64,000 nt of DNA from Vanessa cardui (taxonomy: Eukaryota; Arthropoda; Insecta; Lepidoptera; Nymphalidae). The first letter of the stretch is position 1. Each line of letters opens with the position of its first letter. The notes below the pieces were generated by a model, which ran no database searches, had not been told where the DNA came from, and saw only the letters and a list, made by a program, of their open reading frames with translations. The stretch is from positions 2,480,803-2,544,802 of the forward strand of contig NC_061129.1 in assembly GCF_905220365.1 (NCBI RefSeq). Direction: 5' to 3'. The position numbers and the translations under genes were made by a program. Positions 1 through 12,100 of the stretch are shown here, piece by piece.

Positions 1-1618
1 GTTCCTTTGTCTTAAATGTAGCAAATACTGATCCTTTGAAAAGACGTTTCTTTGTTTGTCTGTCTTGATATCTCCTCATAATAATATTTTCTACTTCCTC
101 GAACTGTTTGAAGTATTTCAATATGTCATCAAGTGAGGCGTCTTTGGGAAATCCTTTTGCATAGACTGTCCTCCCTGTGAGTTCCTTACGTCTCTCCTCA
201 TTCATTTCCGGAATAGGTAACTCGGGATTCCTTCGTATTTTCTTGTTGTCTTCGGAGACCTTAAATTTGAAATATTCAAAGAGTTTTATAAGGCATAACA
301 AAATTATAAAGAAACATTTAATTTATTACCAAATTACAATAACATTTATAATCTCTTATAGTTAACACAATAATGTCTTATTTTCGTGATTCATGTATGT
401 AAATTTAAATAAAATCAGTCTTGTTCCTTAAGCTTAATTAAGTATTAAACATCTAAGTGCAACTGGAATTTACAATACAGTGAAACTGTTTATAATTAAA
501 CTCAAGGGACTGAGCATTTTTTGTTGTTATGGACAGTTATCATTACATGGAGTGTACAAAAAAGCAACCAAATTAACAAGAATTTTTAAATTTTTAAACA
601 AGTCTTCAATAAAATTTGCTTATAAGTTATTGTTTACACATATAATCTGATAATTTTGATGTTTTTAGCTAAGCCAGTACTTGTTTTGAATTATTTTTTG
701 TATTCTATTCATATCTAGGTATGTATACATTTCTTCGTAACAGAGAATGGCTCTATCACTATAGAGAATGTATCAATATGTGGGTTTTAACACAAACCAA
801 CCAAGTTGTGCTCACTTGTACTTTATAGGGAGTTTATCGTTATATAGAATTTACACTGTATTTAGTTTGACATCAAAATTGTCAAAACTCTTGTAAGATG
901 ACTATTTAAAAGTATTTGTGAGAACCTGGACTGTTTTGATGTATTAATTTTGCAAGCTTTTCAGAGTAACAAAATATGTAATAAAATTATATTCAACAAA
1001 TTCATATAAGACATTTCTTTGATTAATAAGTCAATTATAATATACCTCAATTAATCCAGAAGTTGACTTGTTCATTGCATTTGCAATAACCTCAGGATCG
1101 GTAGAGAGTTTGGCAAGACGGTTAAATCTTCCGAGGATGTCAAGTGGTATCCAGCCATCGTCTAGTTTTACCTGCTCTCGTAAAAATTTATCCCTGGGAA
1201 GATTTAGATCACCTACAAAAAATAATTTATATTAAAGATATTATAAACATAATATATGTAATTAAGCAGAATGGATAGTATTGTAATGGATTTATAAATA
1301 TTAAAAAAAAAACAAATTTTTAGTGTCATTGGTGCTTTTTTTTTAAACCTGTGCCTAACATTTTTCGAATGACTTTTTTTCTATATATCAACAAATATAT
1401 TATTATAATTACGTTTCCTGCAAATTTAATAAGTTCTTAGTTATATACAACAACAACAAACAATCAATATTGATTACCACGTATCGTAAAAACCTACCAA
1501 AGTAATATTCTATTTGCCTGATGATCGCTTTCTCCAAATCAGTCTCTTCCTCTGCATTATTTTCCGTATCAGTTGCCCCTTGCCCATTGGTTTCAGTTAC
1601 CACGTTTTCATCAGTCAT
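1..1618 (-). CDS. La: La protein (SS-B/La RNA-binding protein), 5' part, three exons, runs off the left edge
   Basis: La proteins bind the 3' oligo-U tails of new RNA polymerase III transcripts in the nucleus and protect them. Three exons join in frame: 1618-1498, 1212-1046 and 259-1. Exon 1 starts at ATG 1618 and encodes an acidic leader, then the start of the La motif (EKAIIRQIEYYFG). It ends with a donor that splits the Gly codon. Exon 2 continues GDLNLPRDKFLREQVKLDDG and GWIPLDILGRFNRLAKL and ends STSGLIE. Exon 3 begins VSEDNKKIRRNPELPIPEM and enters an RRM (GRTVYAKGFPKDASLDDI, then RNP1-like KGSVFATF). Donors are GTAGGT and GTATAT; acceptors are TGTAG and TTTAAG. The La motif plus RRM order is diagnostic. 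The rest of the gene, including its stop, lies left of the window. Joins were inferred from frame, splice sites and family pattern, without transcript data. Confidence 0.95.
260..1045 (-). other. La intron 2, no further feature seen
   Basis: AT-rich intron of 786 bases between exons 2 and 3 of the La gene. No coding exon or recognisable repeat is visible. The 62-residue open frame overlapping its left end on the plus strand is a shadow of exon 3. Confidence 0.7.
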
Positions 1619-2727
1619 GTTGGATTAATTACAAAATAATACACTGTGTAACGAGCTTGCTACGCTCAAATTAGACGCAATATGCTAGTTACTACACTTT
1701 TTTTACGTAATAAATATTAAGCTACCAATAAAACTTCAAAGAAACTACAATATTATTATATTTATAGAATATAAAACACGTGTTTTACTGAATTTGAAAA
1801 CCACATGCACGATGCAGACAAGCAAGAAACCGGCGTGGTTGATTTGATTAATGACTGAAGTTGGATTAAGATGACAGGACAGAGAGAGAAAACTGCGTTC
1901 ATAATAGCTTACATAAAACGCAAAATATTCTTTTTTTACGACATTACATTTATTCATATATAAAGCATTTTTAACATTTTATAAAATTATTATGAGATTG
2001 AAAAGTACATTTTCGTAACTGTATAATTTCTCAATATATCATTTCTTTCATAACAAATCTTATTGCATTATTTATTTATTTAATTATTAATATTTTGGCT
2101 ACTTTAATTAAATATGAACGTTTGATATTTTTGATTAAATATTTACGATAATTAATGTACTTGTGATATTATGCTATGAAATACCTAACATACTTCGTTA
2201 AAAATATGCAAAATGTAGTTCTATTATCTCAGTAGACCGGCCAAATATTTGTTGCAGAATGGGAATTCACAAACTGGAAAAAAAAATATCTGTAAATTCT
2301 GTAACATAACACAAATTTATGTGTCGTAAATACAATGTTAATATTGATAATTAGTAGTGTCTTATATTAAAAAAATGTATACTTAAATATATGTATAGTG
2401 TTTTCTAATGACAAAATGTGATTTACAAAATTAAGCAAAATTAATACTAGTCAAATACGAATCAAAATACACATTATTTTATGAATAGTACGAAATACAA
2501 TGATATTTTATATAATACCTAATCTATAGATATATATTATTTTGTAAAATATAAGCAATAATAAACAATAACATTCACTATTTTTTATTATATCGTGTTA
2601 CGTATGTCAAAGTCAAATATCAATTGACAATCGTAATCACACAACACGATGTTTTTATTTTCTACAAATAGTAATTATATACTAACCTTAAAAACCTAAA
2701 TAAAAAATTGATGGCATCACAATAACA
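1619..2727. promoter_or_regulatory. Head-to-head intergenic region between La and the asteroid-family gene
   Basis: The two genes diverge from this 1.1 kb interval, so it must hold both promoters or one shared bidirectional region. It is strongly AT-rich. I see no CpG-rich block, clear TATA/Inr pair or known repeat that fixes a transcription start. Several short open frames here are chance. Confidence 0.4.
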
Positions 2728-4914
2728 ATGGGTGTTCGTGGTTTGACAACATATGTAAACAATAATCAAGATGTGTTCATGAAAAAATACTATTTACACG
2801 ATAGTAATTTAATTATAGACGGTCATAGTTTATGTGCCCAGTTGTATAGATTGCTAAACAGTTTTTCAGCGTTTGGCGGCGAATATGATAAATTCGCATC
2901 GTCTGTTAAAACATTCTTTAAAAACTTACGTAAATGCAACGTAATACCATATGTTATATTCGATGGTTGTCATGAAAAGAAAAAATTGAGAACCGTTTTT
3001 AGTCGGCTAAAGTCTAAATTAGGCGGTACGGCGCGACTGGATCCTGTTACGCAGGACAGATTACAAATTTTCCCATTTTTATTTAGAGATGTTTTCAAAG
3101 AAGTTCTTAATGATATGAAAATAAACTATACCGTTTGTGAATTTGAAGCTGATGACGATATTGCCTCATTAGCAAGACACTTGAATTGCCCAGTGTTAAG
3201 CTATGACTCAGATTTTTTTATATACAATGTTTTATACATATCTTTTAATACATTAGAAATGAAACCAAAACCAATAGAAGAAAATGGTGTCAAGTTATAT
3301 GCAATGGAGTGCAAAATATACAAAGTGCAATATTTGTGTAATCACTTTGGTGGTCTAAAAGAAGAACTTTTACCTTTGCTAGCAACCCTCCTTGGTAATG
3401 ACTATGTGGAGAAAAAAGTTTTTAGAAAATTCTTTTCACAACTTAAATTGCATAAAAGTAAAAAAAAGAAAAATGAGCAACAGAGAAGTATACATACATT
3501 GTTTAATTGGCTTCAAAATGAAACATTGGATTCAGCCATTGAGAAAATTTTAGGCAGACTTAAGAAACATCAAAAAAATAAAGTTTTTTTAACCATTAAA
3601 AGAAGTGTGGACGGATATCATAACGAAGACTGTCAGTCATTGAAGTATTTTGATTTACCCGCAAGTAATTTGACTCAAAAATCATGCCTCGAAATGCCTA
3701 ATGTCGAGGAGACGTCAGATAATTCTGAAGTTGACAGTACAGATGAGTCTGAAAATACTGACAACACTGATGACGAAGAGGAAGCGTCACAGGAAGATGA
3801 AGAAGCTGTTACTGACGAGAAATTAGAATTAATCCCTCCATGGTTTGCAGAGAAAATTCGTCATGGGAAAATACCTTATACCTATTTGAATCTTTATGTT
3901 CATCACTTACATGTGTGTAATCCTCAAGCCGAAGATTTTACTGAGAAAGACTCCTTTCTTTGTACATTGCCTATATTAAGATATGCATTTGATATTCTAA
4001 CTGATTTTTCTCATGAAGAATGTGTTTATGTTTGTAGGGTAAATTCTGGTTACAAAAAATTACCAGTTGGTAAAGAGTATTCAATATCAAGACCTTTGGA
4101 TGTATCATTTCAAGAAATAAATGATGAACAATTAAAGTTATATTTCCAACATTTCCTCAATTTGAAACTTCCCAATCTAAATTTGGCAGTTATTGAGACG
4201 TTACCTTTAAACTTTCATCTGTTCATGATATCGATACTTTACTGGGTTTCCACATGCAGTGTTCCACTTGCCCATGTTCATTCTTTGATTATGTCATATA
4301 TAACTTTAGAGGTAATCGATGAAAGAACTGGCACAACTCGTGGTAGTTATCTCTTTAATAATAGGAACGCTAAAAAACTAGAAGAATTGAGAAAAACACC
4401 AACTTCGATTGCAGTTACAGATGATGAATTGTTCCTTAATAAAAACAAAGTTAAATATGAAGACTGCCTCATCGCTGCCAGTGTTATTTTAAAGCATTTT
4501 GAAATTGATGACAGTATACGAAAAAGACCTAAAAGTTATGATATTAAGAAAATACATTCTTTTGCCCAATTTCAGTGTATATTACATCAAATTAATTCAT
4601 TGAATATATTATGTGGTTCACCATTTGAACCGACTCGCTATTCAAAATGTTACAATGGTGTATTGATATATAACATAGCATTGAAATTAGAAAAACAGGC
4701 AGATCCTGAGAAGTTTTTACAAGATTATATAAAAGGTGCTACAACTGTTATATTGTTTTATAAAAGTATATGTTCTCTTTATAAGCAATTGTTAGAGGAA
4801 ATGAACTTGTCAAATGTTCAATGGTCGAAAAGGAAAAGGAACAGGGGTAAAAAAGATTTACAAGAAGACCAATCTTTCTTTACTAAAGGTTTTGAAGCTG
4901 ATGTTATAATATAA
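2728..4914 (+). CDS. ASTE1: Asteroid-family (ASTE1-like) FEN/XPG-type nuclease, single exon, 728 aa
   Basis: The protein opens MGVRGLTTYV, the usual start of the XPG/FEN1 N domain. The acidic residues expected of the fold are visible: Asp31 in LIIDGHS, Asp79 in VIFDG, and Glu140 to Asp144 in EFEADDDIA. Asp160 and Asp162 follow in SYDSDFF, and an LLGNDYVEK segment near residue 230 follows the I domain. Around residues 330-375 there is a long Asp/Glu/Ser/Thr-rich acidic insert. The tail is basic (KRKRNRGKK), possibly a nuclear localisation signal. Mammalian ASTE1 is a structure-specific 3' flap nuclease used in double-strand-break repair; Drosophila asteroid was named from EGFR-pathway genetics. 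The role here is inferred from the family. Start: the first ATG before the conserved MGVRGL. A single uninterrupted frame fits the family length. Confidence 0.93.
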   Translation: MGVRGLTTYVNNNQDVFMKKYYLHDSNLIIDGHSLCAQLYRLLNSFSAFGGEYDKFASSVKTFFKNLRKCNVIPYVIFDGCHEKKKLRTVFSRLKSKLGGTARLDPVTQDRLQIFPFLFRDVFKEVLNDMKINYTVCEFEADDDIASLARHLNCPVLSYDSDFFIYNVLYISFNTLEMKPKPIEENGVKLYAMECKIYKVQYLCNHFGGLKEELLPLLATLLGNDYVEKKVFRKFFSQLKLHKSKKKKNEQQRSIHTLFNWLQNETLDSAIEKILGRLKKHQKNKVFLTIKRSVDGYHNEDCQSLKYFDLPASNLTQKSCLEMPNVEETSDNSEVDSTDESENTDNTDDEEEASQEDEEAVTDEKLELIPPWFAEKIRHGKIPYTYLNLYVHHLHVCNPQAEDFTEKDSFLCTLPILRYAFDILTDFSHEECVYVCRVNSGYKKLPVGKEYSISRPLDVSFQEINDEQLKLYFQHFLNLKLPNLNLAVIETLPLNFHLFMISILYWVSTCSVPLAHVHSLIMSYITLEVIDERTGTTRGSYLFNNRNAKKLEELRKTPTSIAVTDDELFLNKNKVKYEDCLIAASVILKHFEIDDSIRKRPKSYDIKKIHSFAQFQCILHQINSLNILCGSPFEPTRYSKCYNGVLIYNIALKLEKQADPEKFLQDYIKGATTVILFYKSICSLYKQLLEEMNLSNVQWSKRKRNRGKKDLQEDQSFFTKGFEADVII

Positions 4915-6137
4915 TGTTTTTTAATCTGTGGTTGTTTTATTATTATACACATTTTTATCTCTTTATATTTTTATTTAATTGATTATATAAATTTCTTATA
5001 AAGTTAATAGATATACATAATACAATAAATATAAATGCATTTTAAATTTTCTTTTCATTTTTGACTAATAGGCTATTTGACAATGCGAAAAATAAATTGT
5101 GAATTATTGTAATCAGTGTATATTATGAGTTTAAAAATGGTTATTTACTAACGGAAGTTCAAAATAATACTTAATTAATTCAAAAATCCATCAATAAAAA
5201 TGCATTTTTTCAAACGTTTGTCACGTGAAACAAAACGCTCCCGATTGGCCGGGCTTATGATGAAGTCACTTTCTTGTTAACCTTGCTTGCTTTTCTACTA
5301 TATGTACCACAGATTAAAATACAAGAAAGTGACGTCCCCGACTCCATTACGCCATATTGTCAAAGTAGCGTTTATGCGCGCTATTTAAATATGGAATTTT
5401 TAATATGATATTTTTGGCAAATATGTAGGTACTAGAAATAAAAAAAAAAAACACTTTTACTGGGTTCCTGAACTTCTACTAAATAATATAAAATGGATTT
5501 TAAAAAACAGTCAATAAGCCTATTATAGTTAAACAACACTGAATAAGAAAACGAATTAATTTAAAAAAAAAACACTATAGAAAGAGAGATGTGGCGGACA
5601 GAAAAGTTATTGTGCCGTGTAGGATCTACTGCCGTATGTTTACTATTAATGTAAATGAAAATACAATGTTAATAAAAGTCTGTCAAAAAATGGGTCACTA
5701 GTCCGAATTGAAACTATTATGGAACATATCTATTACCTACTATCTTTTTGTATTTCCCTTTGAAACTTTGGACTAAATGTTGACCTTGATTTTAGTAATT
5801 AAGCCCTAAAAACCGTAAAAATACGGTTTTCTTCCACAACCAAGATTGAACCGAACAAGAGATTGGATGATCTACGTAATCTCTATAAAAATCAGTTCCG
5901 AGAAATAAACTTAGTCGGTCTATCTAATGAAGGAAAAATGCTGTTTTATAAATATTTCATGCACATACCTAAAAATGACAACGCTTATCAATTTATCATT
6001 CCGATAGGTATAGTTAATTCTTATCTATCTGTTGCATTTGTTAGTCGTATGTTATTTTGTGTTCTCTGAAACAAAACAAAAATTATTTAAAATATATATA
6101 TACACGGACTACAATTAATTGTCCTTGTTGTAAGAAA
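4915..6137. other. Intergenic region between asteroid and caspase genes, with a probable dispersed repeat at about 5195-5420
   Basis: After the 3' end of the asteroid gene there is AT-rich DNA. A less AT-rich block at about 5195-5420 contains CGCTCCCGATTGGCCGGGC and GTAGCGTTTATGCGCGC. It resembles dispersed repeats I know from lepidopteran genomes but has no second copy here to prove it. An open frame at 5863-6069 has no ATG start (it opens on TTG) and no recognisable motif. The caspase 5' UTR and promoter probably lie in the last few hundred bases. Confidence 0.35.
5024..5029 (+). terminator. Poly(A) signal AATAAA for the asteroid-family gene
   Basis: A canonical AATAAA hexamer lies 110 bases after the stop codon at 4912-4914, in AT-rich DNA. 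It is the most likely 3' processing signal, inferred from position only. Confidence 0.5.
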
Positions 6138-9100
6138 ATGGATGAAACTGCATCAGATGGGCCCTTTAACGTGAACCCCTCCAATTCAAGGTATGATTAT
6201 AATAAATTCGGTAATAGACGCTTCGATTCAAAATGAACTTACTTTAACCAGTTTTACCAACTTAAAACGATTTAAATATGCTTTTTGTACGTCCATAATG
6301 ACTGACTGACTGACTGAATGACATAAAATAAATTGCCTCTAAACAAGTAGCTAGCTACTTGTTTATAGGCAGTTTACTTTATTTTTGGTAAAAGTACGAA
6401 GACAAATCCTATCTTTATAATTCGTCGTGGCAAAGGCCGCCAAAATTATATTATATATTGTATTATCAGTAAATAATAATTCTGGAAAACTTAATGATTT
6501 AAATTTTATTCGATTTTTTTAACCTGTAGTTCTTTTTTACGTTCAACCACGTACTTGCCAAACTTCGTAAGTAGCTAGTAGTTGAAAAAAAATGATTAGT
6601 TGATAACCATGTTATAACCATTTTTGAAAATCGGAAACAGGCTTGTGTAAAATCATGTTGACAAAGAACAAAATATACTTAGTTAGAAATTTTCACTGTA
6701 CCTACACTATATTCTGAACTGTAAAAAATGCCGTTCTATTTTTGAAATTTTGCATACACTGGATAGTTTCGATACTACTTTTTTAAATAAATAACTAACT
6801 CAGAAAAGAAATTATATTTTCTCATCAGTCTAATTTTGCCGCTACTGAATAGATACCACCCTGCCCACTACCCCCGAATTCCCGCCCCTAGTGTAAATTA
6901 AGCCCTACACATACCTCAGAAACCGCAGATGCTCGTGGAATAATCTTCAAAAAGAAATTAAATAGGAATATTATTTATTTGTTTTAATTATTTCTGTTAT
7001 AGCTCTATTTTGGAGGATGCGCAGAAATATGAACCAGAAATCTTGTATTATAATATGACAGGTGAAAAGTATTTAACTATATTCAATCATAACAAATATA
7101 AGAAAACAATGTATTATGGGTGAGTGCCAACAATATTGATATTTCTGAAAGTGTTTCTATTTGAGGCGGTAATAAAGTTAAATAATTTGTATGGTTGATA
7201 TTTAAAATAATTTAATCTTTGGGTGTAATGTGCAAGAGAATTAGGGAATTTGCACTTTTCTTGACATTTCAGTATTTTGATTTGAATTTCTTAACATAAA
7301 ATTAAATTAAATAGCTACTTCTATTCTTATTACGCTGGACCGGTTAGAGAGACAGCTGCTAGGTCTAAAAGAAAAAAAAAAAGTCTCTGCCCTTACTGGG
7401 AGATCAAGCTTGTTACTAATTTCTTCAAATTCGGTTTATAGGCAGACTTTTTATAATACATATTAGTATAGATTATTAGCTTAATTATTTGTCATTTATA
7501 TTATTATTGTGTAAACAAGAACAATAATAATGAATATCAATAAAAGTGTATCGATGATATAAATAATTTTATGTTTTTTTTTCTTTCAGTTTTAAACGCC
7601 CATCGCCTAGAAACGGCACAATGGAAGATGTTGCAAAATTGAAAAAGGTTTTTGAAAATTTGAACTATAAAGTCAAAGTTCACCACGATCTGGAACACGC
7701 TGAAATCCTGGAACAGGTCATGACACGTAAGTATTTACACACCTGTCGCTGTATGGTGGTCTCATACAATGATATTCTAATAAACAGATATGTTATATCC
7801 ATACTAAACAACAGAAAAAAGTGTGCCGCGCCGGGGACCGTTTATTTTAGTTTATTTTTACATTTCGTTAAAAGTAAAAAGGACAGCTTGATAAAAACAA
7901 TAAGTAAAAGGGATAACTAGATATTTTAATTACGCAAAACGTATTAATACGTAATTATGATGTATTATAACGTATTACTACGTAAAACGACTAAAGGCAA
8001 ACGTCCCAATTAGGACGTTTTCTAGTCTTCACTTTTTGCGCGTTAATAACATATCTGTTTACTACAACATCATTGGTCTCATATAATTAAACGTTGAGCA
8101 ATGTTATTAGTAATCTGCAATGTTATTAGTAATATTATATACTTATGCGAAAGTTTGTGAGGATAAATGTATGCATGTTTGTTACTCTTTCACGAAAAAA
8201 CTACTGAACGGATTTGTATGAAATTTTACAATAATATAGTTTATACATCAGAATAATACATAGGCTACAATTTATAATTATTTTATGTAACTTTTTTATA
8301 ATATGACGATATATTTTTATGCTGACATAGATTTATTTAATTTATCTAAAGGAGCGTTTAAGAAAGCAATAAAAAGCAAATGTTAGGCTAGCTTACTCAA
8401 TAATGACACAATCACACACACACGCACAAACAAACACACAATTTCACAAACATACGCACACACACAATTTTTACAAACATACAGTTTATGCAGAGTACCT
8501 ATACCTACCACAAGCTGTTTAACTTCTATAAATAACTAGTAAAAAACTTTCATATTGTAACTGCTTTTCGAATTCATGTTATAATAGTGTAATCCTTTTT
8601 TGGTCATAATTTTTGCATTATATTGTTAAATTTAATAAGATATTGTAACACTGTTGGATTGCCAAATGAAACAATAAACAATATCAAGTACCCGTGCCAG
8701 GGCGGGTTGGGTTTATACTGAGATTACTCGGTGATTTAATGATTTTGAATACTTATTTATTTTCACTGTCCGAAATTTCTTGATCATACTTAATCGGTGA
8801 ACTTGCATGAATAAGTAAACATCATACAGAAGTCTTCTATAAATTTTCAGTAAGTAAAGAAGACCACAAGGCGACATCGTGCCTGTGTTTTGCTTTTCTG
8901 ACGCACGGGGACAAAGGGGGAGACCTCTTCGCTGCGGATAGACCTTACCAATTGAGAGAAGTAACGGTGATGCTAGAACACGGTCACTCCAGTCTGGTTG
9001 GGAAGCCGAAATTATTTTTCGTACAGGTTTGGTTAAATTTTATATGACAATATTACCATCATTAACAAGTAGCCAATAGTGATCCTGCTGGACGTGGCTT

Positions 9101-12100
9101 ATTCTGATGACCGCCAATGCAGCAGTTGGATCCCTTTACCCTGCGTTCGCTGATCACCGGCTTTCACTTTAGGATCCACTTATAATACGACACAAATTAG
9201 ATGTAACATCGGAAAATGCAATGGAATGAAAATAAAACCGATTACTGTCGATTTACACAACCAATAGAAACAGTTCCCTATCGCGCCATTCGACGCTATT
9301 CGTCGCTATAGATTCACGCGTCAGAGAAAGCAAGTGCATGTAAATCGACGCGTCAAATTGACGAATATATTAGTTCATGTTATATTACAAGTTATTACGT
9401 TTGTGCAAAGATCATATTCGCATGAGAAATAAATATTGCCTACTTTGCTGCAAACAAATCCTACTCATTATTTCCCAAATTGCTCTCCTTCTCTCCTTGA
9501 CCTTGTTTCCTCACCAGAACTTGTCGCCGAGCATGGTCAGTTCCCAGCTGATGCTTTTTCTTATCATGACCTTGTTTACATGTCATATAAAATCCGCCCT
9601 TCAAAGGTTAAGCCAACAGTGGTAATGCGACGTAGTTTCAAAAAGTTCAACAATGACAATTTTATGCGGGATTTAAACTCAATCGACTGGAGCGCAGTCT
9701 TTGATGCCCAAACGATTGATGAGAAGCTTTGCATTTTTAACTCCCTTCTAATTGAGCTTTTTGATCTACACGCTCCTCTTAGACCAATTAGACTGAAACA
9801 TCTTCCTGCACCCTGGCTAACCGAGGAGATTAAAGTGGTCATGACAAAGCGAAATACCGCTAAATATAAATATAAATCCACACCAACCGAGCATAATCTC
9901 AGTAGAGACAAGCAACTCCGCAATCAATGTAACAAGATGTGCAGAGATGCTCAAAGGAGATACATTCACTCGTCTGTTGAAAATAAGGATGCATCTAAAG
10001 TGTGGACTTTCTTAAATTCGCTGGGAATTGGCAGATCGAAGACAAGTATTCCTCACCATTTAGATTTAAACACTCTAAATGATATTTTTTCCAAATTTCC
10101 CTCCGGTAATCCTAATAAATCTAATACTATCTCTTCCCTTTATGCACGCTTAAGACCTGATTTCCCTCCATTCTATTTTGCTTCTGTTACTGCCAGTGAC
10201 GTTAAAAAACAAATGCCTTCCATTTCGTCTGATGCAGTTGGCAGTGATGGTATAAGCCGTAAAATGGTAGCAATGGTTTTAAACGAAATTATGCGTGTAC
10301 TCTGTCATATTTTTAACTTTTCTCTTTCATCTAAAACTTTCCCGAATGTTTGGCGCACTGCTCATATTATTCCTATCCCTAAGATCTCTAATCCTACGTC
10401 ACTTTCACACTATCGCCCTATTTCTATCCTTCCCTTCTTGTCTAAAATTCTTGAACGTATTGTCCATTCTCAACTTTCCCTATTTCTATCACAAAATCTC
10501 ATCTTGAGTTCATTCCAGTCTGGCTTTCGAGTTGGACACAGCACTATGAAGGCACTTACGAAGGTTCTTGATGATATCCGTTTTGGAATGGACCAGAAAC
10601 AGGTCACCATCTTAGCGTTATTAGATTTTAGTAATGCGTTCAATACCGTTGACTATGACATTCTCCTAGCGGTTCTAAAATCTATAAACGTATCTACGGA
10701 CGCTTTAGACAGTGGCGTAGTTAGGTGAGGAAGGGCCCTGGTGCATAGAAAAAAAAATTGGGCCCTCACCCCCTCTTTTTCATCCCTCTTTAACTAATAA
10801 TTACCCTTTAAAATTATAGATACCAAATAAGAAATCTTGTGCGCAGGGTCGTGATTTTCTAGCTACAGAAGCTTAAGGTTTAGCTTAGCGGGCCCCCTGC
10901 ACTCCGGGGCCCTGGTGCACTGCACCTCCTGGCCCTACAATAGCTACGCCACTGGCTTTAGACTGGTTTCAATCGTATTTGTATTATTTTTTATATATTG
11001 GTACTTCTGTTGGTTATTTGAGTTGTGATATTATCACTACATAATATAAAATTGTGTCTTGCCGCCTCGTTTATACGCAATAAACTCAAAAAATAGCGAG
11101 CGTATTTTTATACTGCATTCACACATATGGACGCAGTAGACTATCTGGAGTCTGTCCGTCTGTCTGCTCTATTTTTCTCGATCAAATTTCCCAAATTTAA
11201 TGAAATTGTAATGAAGCAACTGCGGAAAGACGTAACAACAACAACAACAGCCTGAAATTCCCACTGCTGGGTTAAAGGCCTCCTCTCCCTTTGAGGAGAA
11301 GGTTTGGAACATATTCCACCACCCTGATCCAATACGGGTTGGTGGAATGTACATGTGGCAGAATTTCGATGAAATTTGTCACATGCAGGTTTCCTCACGA
11401 TGTTTTCCTTCACCGCTGAGCACGTGATTAATTATAAAGACAAATTAAGAACATGAAACAGCGGTGCTTGCCTGGGTTTGAACCCGCAATCATCGGTTAA
11501 GATGCACGCGTTCTAACCACTAGGCCATCTCGACTCACTACATACAAGCTACTTTTTAAACCTAACACTATTGACTGACCCCTTAAAAGCGAGCGCTAAT
11601 AAATAGTATTCTTTAAGTTTGAATCTAGGTTTCTCAACTGCAGCTTGAAACTAAAATATTTTTATAGGCTTGTAGAGGAGACCAGGTCGACAGCGGTCGG
11701 AGGGTGGAGCTCGACGGCGCTGAAGCGTCCCTCATCATTCCAACTCATGCGGATTTTCTTGTATTATACTCCAGTGTTGAAGGTAATTTGTAATTATTAC
11801 CTACACATGATTTTAATTTCGTTTTTCTACACATAAATTGATTTAGTTTTAAATTTAAATTAGGTAAGCAGCCTGGCAAATGAGTCCATGAGACCACTGT
11901 CATAGAAATTAGGATACTATGAAATATGAATCATTATTCATATCAACTTGATAAAATTCACTTGGTGGTAGGGCTTTGTACCGCCAAATAACAATACCCA
12001 GTATTGTTTGAAGGGTGAGTGAGCCAGTGTAACTACACGCACAAGGGACATAACATCTTAGTTCCGGAGGTGGCACATTGACAATGTAAGGAATAGTTAA

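Noticed and set aside
5863..6069. Open frame just upstream of the caspase as a possible extra 5' exon
   Set aside because: It opens on TTG, not ATG, has no caspase or other domain that I recognise, and no good donor joins it in frame to the 6138 exon.
9576..9923. Minus-strand 115-residue frame
   Set aside because: Antisense shadow of the LINE coding frame on the plus strand.
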